This document shows, piece by piece, positions 28,201 to 31,917 of a stretch of DNA of 31,917 nt; position 1 is the first letter of the stretch, and every line of letters begins with the position of its first letter. The notes beneath the pieces were generated by a model, which was not told where the DNA came from, did not search any database, and saw only the letters and a list, made by a program, of their open reading frames with translations. Source of the stretch: a virus; the IMG/VR virus record IMGVR_UViG_3300020430_000057, positions 1 through 31,917 of that record; one strand, written 5' to 3'. Both the position numbers and the translations under genes were made by a program.

Positions 28201-28255
28201 ATGCAGGGATTTGGGATGCAATGACATCCTGAATTTTAACTCTATCTACCGCCAT
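16277..28255 (-). CDS. Giant multidomain baseplate/virion structural protein at the gp7 position
   Basis: This single frame encodes 3992 residues, against 1032 for T4 gp7, the wedge initiator encoded at the same place between gp6 and gp8. The start reads MAVDRVKIQDVIASQIPAYV, and residues about 190-235 hold a conserved block (FVKAADSFYKSKGTDDSFKI, then IYGEDVEIIKPDNFLIRPSD). The rest is a chain of beta modules. At least seven copies of an HGxxTGDxVxY...FxL unit and about ten GxGY units are visible. Several IDDE...VER...H units and a YHYH-type domain (residues about 1230-1335) are also present. The C-terminus has GNYSWGVIEFAERPDPKSFD. No stop or frameshift interrupts it. I infer a wedge role from gene order; clear sequence kinship with T4 gp7 is not something I can show by eye. 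It starts six bases after the gp6 stop. Confidence 0.87.
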   Translation of the reverse strand: MAVDRVKIQDVIASQIPAYVRDDFPLLVDFLEEYYTSQENGGGPLDLIQNLDQYVKVDELANIRLETQLGADVGILDTTITLSGTTNFTYDFPDENGLILIDNEIIKYGSKTTTTFEDCVRGFSGVTQYLDNIIPDKLTFQSTLPAAHKSGATVKNLSVLFLQEFFNKLKTLITPGFERRSLSTDLNQKNFVKAADSFYKSKGTDDSFKILFKAIYGEDVEIIKPDNFLIRPSDANYLVSQDYVIEEYVGDPLLIKNHTVYQKSTGSRGTVTKVEKLNVDGNFYQISIDSGYQRDIDVDGTIFGKFEPNSKTKLLNDVSIGSTILDVDSTIDFPSSGTLSLVDTNGEENILSYTDKNLTQFLGVTTTTSNFNSTTDVRKDDFSFVNVGVGTGNQVRFRIVSTLKEIEYVDSNFGIEKGDRISLKTIGISDNTKSDWFYNVKSKLDVKSITLINPGNNIYQLSFFEAHDYRVGYKINITDKHLSRVTEGEITSIDSDTVLNVKVVTVIPVATLSNEFSVENQLLKGDSNKLTSVNDFNANILNVYAKGEKNLIACNSIPRYANEIRCDNKTFTFSGAANFDIITLTTSADHGLYTGDAVYYNHNDITTTIQVDDGTISSTTRSRFTNLPEGVFFVQRVDAFSIRLAESKSNLLNRNYIVPIGTVTDNKFTYYPFYKKPVLGQKIYREIDEPIREAGTFTTKPGSTGILINGVEIENYKSNDVIFYGGIESFDVSSDGKDYDVINPPVLNITDDFGTGATGTISVEGGLQELRIINNGFDYTETPIVKISGGSPTTPAEAHVNMIEVSHSIPFLAGIAYTTTIGGVDLDDDFIGFTTFHNLRDIEHVTYDSNPNPIVGLTTNQTYFSKVIDGRRIRLFPSFDDAVAGINTVQLLGLGNGTQTFSTVERKKIVSTINVSNPGAGYKNREKTVAAVGVSTALDIITIKNHGYETGEIICYFQKTTDIGGLSTNTEYLVGKLDDDRFKLFEKSTGSLGTRYNLDNSICVDLTSEGDGCFNYKPITVSIEGAVGLNTSFGQDIICSVQPIFRGKITNADVTTSGVGYGSSEIFNFNRLPSTTLDSGSGAQLTPIVADGAIKEVVVNRGGSGYNSPPTLDVTGGLYCKLTPVLTNGVITSVIVVNGGVGYRSDSFITVNAAGIDGSVSANINNWTINKFEQNFKNLTSDDCIITVGSLNNSTQLSHLYAPRNLRAAVYGLKSNGEPQYNHPDLKLVNNLEVNNKFHSPIIGWAYDGSPIYGPYGYDTQSGGTVRRMKSGYEAKVTPNRPPLSLYPLGFFVEDYVFTDIGDLNKNNGRFCVTPEYPNGKFVYFATVSELTESSGPFKGIKKPLFPYLIGDSFEHKQNDFNFKLLSNHVSYDLVENGWRRITTAYKINSLFGGYDYIFNSNKEREQIIEVTGTSQGSVDNVGILTGGSNYKVSDKILFSGDTYGRSARAAVSKVGGKPVNNVDISTTLFTDIEFVNVGVENKFVGFMTQPHSLIDGTELRIDGLSDYFAGLDGFYQIGINTGSYILLDDVDTAANTGIVTYFSVGGAFQYPFMRPNDIITISSERVKVLNSDPLNNRVRVLREQDGTTGIAHTGNVPLFQDPKSFSINVGTLKTTKLLRKNTEFYFDPAEALGIGSEAITGAGKTLTFSNPGAGIASIFAPEQQLYLPAHGFRINETVTYNKNGGTSIEIWNGESNEPKRDLDFYSTLFVAPISENFIGLSSTKIGVTTSGYFGIENEIIGLFYFTSTGTGVYHSLKTDFENVVTGSAERTKVVVSTAGTHGLFVDDIIDLQLNPTNEETITVKYNNFNRRIVFDPFEFAASAVNTTTNAIGVSTNRFRTGDKIIYQSPAPSGGLVNEKMYYVYLDTSTSIKLVEDRVELDKVSPNFVNITSAGIGTISKINPVVNATTNLLFDLSDESLSFVSNSIRYPAFKMDIFTDPLYLNQYFNTEEDSDFDVETSGVVGIDGALRIKVKDTPPALYYKFNLENESFILDEKKLVIDTEVISHNTIFKSVSKLDGRHKIVGIGSTTFDFNIRAFSEIVSYDQTTSIPNYQTSSKTAFGDIKKIDLIDNNYGYTQLPGISNIKTDTGAGAILFAESTSIGRITNQKFKSNNIGWNYPTDQTLKPTANLPEIVEIDALSSFSRIGITSSGIDYLTAPSLVVRDGFTDDIVDCVLDYELGDPEVKIITNSTGFFNTPPRIIPVNNSNGYYIGAITLDGNGTTVKLDLTNQFNSDDEYPFYIGGKVYVENINIGIGTTGKGYNSDQYRHNLFSVVGVKTNAGGSGAYVEYTLKDKLGENDVPGNILSFDSSKVIPEEHLPIYTSELRKNKFLTDETVTWGPNVGVIDKFNQSTNILKIKSQVDLLVGDIITGSSSKTKGIVIKRFDFKGDIKAGAGTTINYGWERNTGFLNDELQKIPDNEYYQRFSYSLKSPVPLNVWDKTVGALNHTAGFRKFSDLQVVSESPSTFVRDVEDTQISFTVDCVGSGDIHCYYDFDNAQENIFQVNGKSLSDKVFFENVILTDFFESQGNRAIKIDDVSDSFNSNARPEAFSNVADFSTSVKFAKQLFFVKDTTFTDERMLLVGTTIVDDDLAYLTQYGKLFTVLDLGDVDVGIDSQEWNFEFHPIKFTLNNYSVSSFSFAFEPEAVGAAGSSFGDIVEFSSQEVNVPTGTDTTIVSVGTSFRSNKILNLLVSGDDFHFAELNIIHDDTDVFIVEYNNIDENSGLSFSGGIGTYSGEISGSDVNLIFHPNPGIAATSYSQVVSHVRGTSTTGFTSMTTARVGSSYKSIPSSGSPTEHIISSYETTTAEAYSASYMAICVEDTANNNHEMFELNVLNSTARPVQNLVEYGNVATSVGLGTVGVTTTGNDVHVVYTPNAGIAVEVKTFFVNLREPLADVDLNQIDYNDGFFRTYSGSYQGTLTNIKKSFNLTHNGDQIFERQFDGVTGVNTLSSVVISPNHFFQTGEAVKYEVLGLSSRIGIKPTDFGGSVGVVNQLPTDLFAIKISDQAIGFATSPAAAQSIIPTKIEFDAVGSGTSHYITAINQNTKALITIDNMIQAPITPTNINATLSQDIVFDTRFITSGINTIASNDIIKIDDEFMRVTSFVVGTATTVFVERPILGSLIATHSAGAAVTKFTGNYTITDNTLNFVSAPYGKIPVSSTTNPPDARDFTGITTNSRFSGRVFTKRGVEDSTEETYSKNFVFDDITDQFTGITSEFVMKTGGNDVTGITSNTIYLLNNIYQSQQGIQVGEVGEYINLESAGVTTAQFNPGLGTATGYDPNQGNLPIGGLIVSVGSSAGFGYQPLIGAGGTAVVSGSGAIQSISIGNSGSGYRAGVVTAYTVGVQTYDGVVPIDTHIGEAVIVNGNVDSVTITNPGSGFDQSNPPVVIIEEPLNYDNIPLIYSTSSNTGIGTSATIDIKVGQGSSIIEFEIQHTGYAFKNQEILTVPTGGTTGIPLDPTLSFDEFQITIQDVYSDSFNAFSPGEFEVLDRIDMYFNGLDRVFPLLLNGNPISIVAARDSNIEVDQTLLVFINDILQVPGESYTFEGGSQITFNEAPKGPRSGVPAGDSSRIIFYKGGGDSDVVFRDVLETVKTGDTVQLNANPEVGQTDILQQNKRVVAGITTVDALLTNVYEGPGLAFDKTTTRPVTWCRQTVDKKINGQFVGKDRIKYEPNIFPTSYITSSVGTASTQVYVDSVRPLYDANNETSFRTFQNRITLTSQNEFEGAIAETTVSTAGTITAINIPNPGKGYDFIPTVTIGIETGTQATATAALTGDIVTSVTIDDGGTNYSTEPLVLISEPRIITETINVTSYEGDFGVVTGIGTTTDGSQKQIYFETYIPTESPMRDLSLVGTAVTVSTLDVGDRVVISNTNISLGSTFASTVGTATTFLDAVYEVALAVVEMRTVFNEESVGITTTIKRIVCNVDDYHAGIDDTPQREPSLGNYSWGVIEFAERPDPKSFDFYGDDGVTGISTSGLVNRTQSLKFKNYL
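24266..24545 (-). other. YHYH-type domain inside the giant structural protein
   Basis: Residues about 1237-1330 of the giant protein contain SPIIGWAYDGSPIYGPYGYD and, further on, NNGRFCVTPEYPNGKFVYFA. This is the pattern of the YHYH domain family, in which the second block usually ends in a YHYH-like motif. Here the motif reads FVYF, so both histidines are absent. The domain's role in phage tails is unknown. Confidence 0.65.
24780..25090 (-). repeat. Cluster of three GxGY coding modules in the giant protein
   Basis: Three consecutive units encode SGVGYGSSEIFNF, GGSGYNSPPTLDV and GGVGYRSDSFITV. They are of the same type as the four in gp14 and the pairs near 16850-17040 and 18090-18300. Each has a glycine-rich turn, a tyrosine, often a proline, then a beta strand, with an SGA- or G-rich linker. 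Confidence 0.7.
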
Positions 28256-28261
28256 TTCTTA

Positions 28262-30424
28262 TTAATAACCTGAAGAGGAACCTGAACTTGAGGGGGATGA
28301 TGATGAAGAACCGGATGATGTTGAACTGGATGATGTTGAACTGGATGCACCCGTTGTACCAGTTGAATATGTATTCTGTGTGGTCTGAGTTGAACCATCA
28401 ATTCCAGTTGTCACACTAAATGAGTCAGCAGTCTGAACATTTGTTTGTGTGGTGGCCGATACAGATGCAGTTACCTCAGATCCGGTAATAATAGGTGTGC
28501 CCCTCACAAGCACGCCATTGGAGTAGGAGGAGGTAACTATGTAGTTACTACCAGAAATATCATCACCAGATGCAATATCATCTGTTACAGCACTTATGGA
28601 TACATTATTTGTATCAAGTTGAAGATAAAGATCCTGCTTTCCGATTACATCATTTGAGTAAGGGGTGGCAGATATTTCAATAAGTGGCTCACTTCTATTT
28701 ACTACGGTAGAAATAATGTTTATTGGTGCAATCATCAGTTCACCCTTCACATAATCAATAGTACCAACATTCTGCTTTACAATCACAAACTCAGTCTCGG
28801 AGTTCAACTTAAACAGGAACAACGTGCCATTTTTAAGTGATTGATCAGGAGAGTCACCAAGATATACGGTGTCTGAGATACCAGCAACCTTAAAACCGGA
28901 TGATTTGATGTTGAGTCCAATCTCACCACCATGTGTTCCATGTCCATGATTCTTAATGTGGAACCTGTTTCCAAAACATATCTCATACTCCGCAAATGTG
29001 TTAAGGAGACACTGAAGGTCCCTCCTCATATTCACGGTGGTGATATTGGATGTGATTGATGTATGACTGTTATCCAGGACATTCTGAAACTTACTATACT
29101 TGAACCTGGCACCAAACTTATTCAACTCAGCCGAATCAGCGTATGAGTTCACATTGGTCCTACACAGTCCCAACACAGCAGCGGAACCAGGTGCCTTATT
29201 CTCATTATAATATACAAATGAGCTGGTCTCCACATACAGATACTTAAGGTCAACAATTTCTGGAATGATTCCAGCAACAGAGTATCTCTTAAGTTGTCTT
29301 TGTATATCCTCCTTTACGGATGATGATAGGAATACACCATTGATTGGTTTCACCGCGATCATGACCTTACCAAACTGGGGTGGGTTTAGATCCTCACCAC
29401 CGAATGCTGATACTGACTCCGCCTCTGGATAGATCTTGGGAATCATCGTCTCATAATCAGTGGAGGTCACAGCCCTATTTTGTGATGCATAAATCTGAGG
29501 TGCAAATCTCTTGATTGATTCCACATCCTCAATCTCAGAACCACCAAAACTTGATTGGTCCACAACCATTGTGGTTATGTTTGCCGTTATCGGACCCCCG
29601 TTATTATTAACCAACTGACCAGCATAGGAAAGTCTACCAATATTATTACCATTCAATCCGTTTGATATGATATATCCCACCTCAATCACATTTGGTTCCA
29701 CCACCGGCAATCCAAAGATACCATCACCAAATAGCAACTCATACCTCTCATTATCAATCTCCTGCACGAAGTAGATTGGTGAGTCACCATTAACCTCAAA
29801 TAATCCCTTTGATTCCTTATATTCCCTTAACACCGAGGAGTTGGCTGATTCCCTCACACTCACCCTGATTAGATTCGTATCGATACCACTATTCGGAAGG
29901 ATATATTTCTGATTGGGTGTCCTGGAGTTCACATTGAACTTCTGTTCAATAAATGTGCCCTCATGGACCGTGATGGTATCGAATATGGCAAGTCCATCAT
30001 CATTCACACCAACGGTGATGTCCTCCGGTATTGAGAAGGTATATGACTGAGAACCGAATGTGCTTGCTGAGACGGCAACTATACCCCTCTTGAGTGTCAC
30101 CGCAACAGTCGTGGTTCCTGACACATCAACGGCAAAGGATACGAATGCCTTTGCCGATCTCCTGGGTCTGGGCGTATATCCGATATTCTTTGCCAATGAT
30201 ACCACATTCTCCCTCAATGTGGCACTATCGATGAAGACCTCATTGGTCACCATATTGGCATTATATGAACTGATATACGTGTTATATGCTAACAGATCTA
30301 TAATGGTTGAGAGATTGGATCCATCAAAATCATAATCAGTAAAGTTGGAATTCGCACGAAGATAATCCCTCAAGGATGTCTTGATCTGATCGAAATCTAG
30401 ATTGCTGAAATTTACTAAAGGCAT
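28262..30424 (-). CDS. gp6: Baseplate wedge subunit (T4 gp6-like)
   Basis: This 720-residue protein begins MPLVNFSNLDFDQIKTSLRD and continues with YDFDGSNLSTIIDLLAYNTY and EVFIDSATLRENVVSLAKNI, followed by GYTPRPRRSAKAFV. This is the gp6/Baseplate_J-like wedge family, which ties wedges together around the hub. T4 gp6 is 660 residues. Residues about 130-370 (SYTFSIPEDITVGV, NERYELLFGDGIFGLPVVEP, VTSTDYETMIPKIYPEAESV) carry the J-like core. The last 35 residues are an unusual low-complexity tail of Ser, Thr and Gly ending in GSSSGY. The start codon follows the gp25 stop directly (TAAATG), with an AGG eight bases upstream; the gene probably shares the gp25 transcript. Confidence 0.95.
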   Translation of the reverse strand: MPLVNFSNLDFDQIKTSLRDYLRANSNFTDYDFDGSNLSTIIDLLAYNTYISSYNANMVTNEVFIDSATLRENVVSLAKNIGYTPRPRRSAKAFVSFAVDVSGTTTVAVTLKRGIVAVSASTFGSQSYTFSIPEDITVGVNDDGLAIFDTITVHEGTFIEQKFNVNSRTPNQKYILPNSGIDTNLIRVSVRESANSSVLREYKESKGLFEVNGDSPIYFVQEIDNERYELLFGDGIFGLPVVEPNVIEVGYIISNGLNGNNIGRLSYAGQLVNNNGGPITANITTMVVDQSSFGGSEIEDVESIKRFAPQIYASQNRAVTSTDYETMIPKIYPEAESVSAFGGEDLNPPQFGKVMIAVKPINGVFLSSSVKEDIQRQLKRYSVAGIIPEIVDLKYLYVETSSFVYYNENKAPGSAAVLGLCRTNVNSYADSAELNKFGARFKYSKFQNVLDNSHTSITSNITTVNMRRDLQCLLNTFAEYEICFGNRFHIKNHGHGTHGGEIGLNIKSSGFKVAGISDTVYLGDSPDQSLKNGTLFLFKLNSETEFVIVKQNVGTIDYVKGELMIAPINIISTVVNRSEPLIEISATPYSNDVIGKQDLYLQLDTNNVSISAVTDDIASGDDISGSNYIVTSSYSNGVLVRGTPIITGSEVTASVSATTQTNVQTADSFSVTTGIDGSTQTTQNTYSTGTTGASSSTSSSSTSSGSSSSSPSSSGSSSGY
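28313..28347 (-). repeat. 15-base tandem repeat in the Ser-rich tail of gp6
   Basis: The 15-base unit GGATGATGTTGAACT (plus strand) occurs twice in full at 28313-28327 and 28328-28342, and a third partial copy follows. On the coding strand each unit encodes SSTSS. Because the unit is a multiple of three, slippage would change tail length without breaking the frame. Confidence 0.85.
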
Positions 30425-30826
30425 TTACCTGGAAAGCTCTAATGCGAATGTTATCTGCTGTGGTGTTGCAACAATACCTATAATATTATAAAAGATTGCC
30501 ACATCAAAGGAATTATTATCAATATTTGGTTTTACAACCACATTAGTAAGATTGACCCTGGGTTCATACTTAATTACCGTGTTCTCAATCTGTTGCTTAA
30601 TATCTGATCCGGTAATCTGATCCAGGTTCTCAAACAGTGTTGTATAAACATCGGAACCCACGTCAGGTTGAAAAGGTTTTTCACCGGGGATCGTGAAGAT
30701 CAGGTTACGGATTGATCTTGAGATTGCATTCTCATTATTCAATCCAATCAGATCATTATTCAGGGGGTTAGTCTGAAACGTCGCACTAATATCTTTAAAT
30801 GGTTTACTAACCCTCTGGACAGGCAT
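30425..30826 (-). CDS. gp25: Baseplate wedge subunit (T4 gp25-like)
   Basis: This 133-residue protein has nearly the length of T4 gp25 (132). It begins MPVQRVSKPFKDISATFQTN. Diagnostic features are RSIRNLIFTIPGEKPFQPDV near residues 38-57 and the EPR motif in IKYEPRVNL near residue 88, which in this family (also TssE of type VI secretion) joins the wedge core bundle formed with gp6 and gp7. Gene order agrees: gp6 follows without a gap. A perfect TATAAATA late box lies 26 bases upstream. No strong Shine-Dalgarno sequence is seen before the ATG. Confidence 0.96.
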   Translation of the reverse strand: MPVQRVSKPFKDISATFQTNPLNNDLIGLNNENAISRSIRNLIFTIPGEKPFQPDVGSDVYTTLFENLDQITGSDIKQQIENTVIKYEPRVNLTNVVVKPNIDNNSFDVAIFYNIIGIVATPQQITFALELSR

Positions 30827-30852
30827 TATTATCGCACAATAGGATATGTCTT

Positions 30853-30860
30853 TATTTATA
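30853..30860 (-). promoter_or_regulatory. T4-type late promoter box (TATAAATA)
   Basis: A perfect TATAAATA on the minus strand, preceded by C and followed by AAG, lies in the 48-base gap between the 239-residue gene and gp25, 26 bases before the gp25 ATG. It should drive gp25, gp6 and the giant gene as one late unit. Confidence 0.8.
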
Positions 30861-30874
30861 GGGTTTGTTCGGGA

Positions 30875-31594
30875 TTATTGAATCCTCAATCTACCATCCT
30901 GGGAGTGATAGGTATCGATGGGATCCTCGTCCAATTGTTCAACAACCTCCCTCTCCTGGGTCGTCTTCCAGAAATACGAATCCTCATCACCCAGTCCCAT
31001 CCTGTCATGACCGTTCTCAACCTGATAATACTCCGTTGATACCTTGAAGTCGGGCATCTTTGGATTATCCGGCGTCAGACTGTTATCAAAAATCCTGGTC
31101 CTGTTATTCGGATACAGGCAATACTGACCATTCCTCAACTCAATCAGGTTATGTGACTTGTGCTCGGATGGTATCTCGGAGGTGCTGTAATCAATAATAT
31201 CCGGGTCCTGGTGGTAGTTGTCTATCGTACACACATAGGTGCCCTTCTGGATGCCGTGGTCCCTCGTATAGACCTCATAATCCATGGACCCGATGAACTG
31301 CTTCTGGATGGCAACGATCCCATAGTCCATACAGTTCCAGAACTGGAGGTTAAACAGGTTCATATCGGGATCGGGTGTCCTTGGTTCCGATACGAATGCG
31401 CTGATGGGTAACTTATCATACATTGCCGCATATTCTGGAAGGTAGGTCTCAAAATAGAAGGCCCTTCCCGGTATGCTCTTTGCCGATACCCACCAACCCT
31501 TTACAAACTCCCCCCAACCCGATGTATGGTCGGTGAGGTATTCCTTTCTTACATAGACCTCCACATTAGGGAGGTTACAGATCAAACATGCCAT
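30875..31594 (-). CDS. Uncharacterised protein upstream of gp25
   Basis: This 239-residue soluble protein begins MACLICNLPNVEVYVRKEYL. It is rich in aromatic and acidic residues (SGWGEFVKGWWVSAKSIPGR, FWNCMDYGIVAIQKQFIGSM, then KVSTEYYQVENG), with a CLIC cysteine pair at the N-terminus and no membrane segment. The frame stays open upstream to an ATG at 31777, but that longer version would cross the terminator and a complete basic gene, and its added residues look random. The ATG at 31594 is therefore preferred. I recall similar proteins in marine T4-like cyanophages without a known function. A weak late box lies 19 bases upstream. Proximity to gp25 hints at a late role, but this is inference. 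Confidence 0.8.
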   Translation of the reverse strand: MACLICNLPNVEVYVRKEYLTDHTSGWGEFVKGWWVSAKSIPGRAFYFETYLPEYAAMYDKLPISAFVSEPRTPDPDMNLFNLQFWNCMDYGIVAIQKQFIGSMDYEVYTRDHGIQKGTYVCTIDNYHQDPDIIDYSTSEIPSEHKSHNLIELRNGQYCLYPNNRTRIFDNSLTPDNPKMPDFKVSTEYYQVENGHDRMGLGDEDSYFWKTTQEREVVEQLDEDPIDTYHSQDGRLRIQ

Positions 31595-31613
31595 TGAATA
31601 GAGATTTCCCGCT

Positions 31614-31621
31614 GATTTATC
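31614..31621 (-). promoter_or_regulatory. Possible late promoter box (GATAAATC)
   Basis: GATAAATC on the minus strand matches TATAAATA at 6 of 8 bases. It lies just after an intrinsic terminator and 19 bases before the chosen start of the 239-residue gene, the same spacing as before gp8 and gp15. Position supports it more than the match does. Confidence 0.45.
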
Positions 31622-31639
31622 TATACATAAAAATACATA

Positions 31640-31666
31640 CAAAAAAAGAGGGGTTTGTGACCCCTC
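31640..31666 (-). terminator. Intrinsic terminator after the 48-residue basic gene
   Basis: On the minus strand GAGGGGT, a five-base loop and ACCCCTC form a perfect 7-bp stem, followed by seven T. Arms are 31660-31666 and 31648-31654; the T run is 31641-31647. It begins four bases after the stop of the small basic gene, so it should end that transcript and separate it from the gp25 block. Confidence 0.9.
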
Positions 31667-31670
31667 CCGA

Positions 31671-31817
31671 TTATCGACCCTGACCCCTGTATCTCTTCTT
31701 CGCGGGTCCCCTGCTGGATGCGGAATATTTTGTATGCTTCCCTTGACCCTGACGTGTCTTCTTGGGTGTTGCCTCAATGAACACCGTACCCAACATTGAC
31801 TTCTTAATCTTTGCCAT
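31671..31817 (-). CDS. 48-residue highly basic protein
   Basis: The frame encodes 48 residues beginning MAKIKKSMLGTVFIEATPKK and ending KKRYRGQGR. About 14 residues are Lys or Arg and only one is acidic, with several Gly and Gln and no hydrophobic segment. A strong ribosome binding site (GAGGAG) lies eight bases before the ATG, and an intrinsic terminator follows the stop almost at once, so the gene is well supported despite its size. I recall small proteins of this type in marine T4-like phages but no known function. Nucleic-acid binding would fit the charge but is a guess. Confidence 0.82.
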   Translation of the reverse strand: MAKIKKSMLGTVFIEATPKKTRQGQGKHTKYSASSRGPAKKRYRGQGR

Positions 31818-31866
31818 TAATCATACTCCTCAATTAGTGCATTTGCGATTAACTATACTCCTCGAT
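31817..31866 (-). repeat. Imperfect 18-base direct repeat around a gene junction
   Basis: Positions 31817-31834 and 31849-31866 match at 15 of 18 bases with an offset of 32. The right copy encodes the IEEYS end of the partial gene. The left copy carries the GAGGAG site of the basic gene and, in a different frame, would read IEEYD and stop. Confidence 0.6.
31826..31831 (-). promoter_or_regulatory. Ribosome binding site (GAGGAG) of the 48-residue gene
   Basis: GAGGAG on the minus strand is spaced eight bases from the ATG at 31817. It is the strongest Shine-Dalgarno match in the window and fixes the start of this short gene. Confidence 0.8.
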
Positions 31867-31917
31867 GACACAATCCGTATTATTGATATGTGGTGTATCG
31901 GTGACCGGATCACCACC
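31849..31917 (-). CDS. C-terminal 22 codons of an unidentified gene
   Basis: A frame open from the window edge encodes GGDPVTDTPHINNTDCVIEE, then YS and a TAA stop at 31849. It lies upstream of, and on the same strand as, the 48-residue basic gene, 31 bases away, so both may share a transcript that ends at the terminator at 31640-31666. Too little is visible to name it, and its reality rests on orientation and spacing only. Confidence 0.5.
   Translation of the reverse strand, partial: GGDPVTDTPHINNTDCVIEEYS

Noticed and set aside
30060-30335. 91-residue plus-strand frame opposite the start of gp6
   Set aside because: Its hydrophobic look comes from the complement of gp6 codons; gp6 is strongly supported on the other strand.
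31595-31777. Upstream extension of the 239-residue gene to an ATG at 31777
   Set aside because: The added 61 residues would cross the terminator and the well-supported 48-residue gene, are rich in Arg, His and Pro, and do not join naturally to the conserved-looking MACLIC start.

Overview
The window is a block of late (virion) genes from a T4-like marine myovirus of the cyanophage/pelagiphage type. The evidence is the minus-strand gene order gp25, gp6, a giant gene at the gp7 place, gp8, a giant DUF4815-type gene, two small genes, gp13, gp14, gp15 and gp16, together with T4-style late promoter boxes. Family names come from recognising the protein sequences and their order; no database search was run. 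The host cannot be read from this window. The base composition is A+T-rich, as in known marine T4-like phages.

Every supported gene is on the minus strand, so the transcribed order runs from high to low coordinates. From the right edge: the last 22 codons of an unidentified gene (31849-31917), a 48-residue basic protein (31671-31817) and an intrinsic terminator (31640-31666). A 239-residue uncharacterised gene follows (30875-31594). The baseplate wedge block is gp25 (30425-30826), gp6 (28262-30424), a 3992-residue structural giant (16277-28255) and gp8 (14688-16244). Then come a 2532-residue DUF4815-type protein (7083-14681), a 73-residue coiled-coil protein and a 127-residue beta-sandwich-like protein. 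The neck and tail-completion block is gp13, gp14 and gp15, followed by the small terminase gp16. A large fibre-like gene (1-2766) runs off the left edge: coiled coil first, then a predicted beta-helix.

The genes are packed tightly: 4-base ATGA overlaps, one stop-to-start abutment, gaps of 1-7 bases, and only a few gaps of about 20-50 bases. Those wider gaps hold TATAAATA-like late boxes (30853, 16264, 4201, 2810, and weaker ones at 6482 and 31614), which divide the cluster into probable late transcription units. No stretch over 300 bases lacks a gene. I saw no tRNA, rRNA, CRISPR array, insertion sequence or integration site.

As a set, the proteins would build the baseplate wedge, the periphery of the baseplate or fibres, the neck that joins head to tail, and the small terminase for packaging. 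The least ordinary feature is that three short beta-rich modules recur in different neighbouring structural genes. These are a GxGY module, an HGxxTGD...FxL module and an E-x-V...VER...H module. They enlarge gp7-place, gp8, gp14 and gp15 proteins well beyond their T4 lengths.
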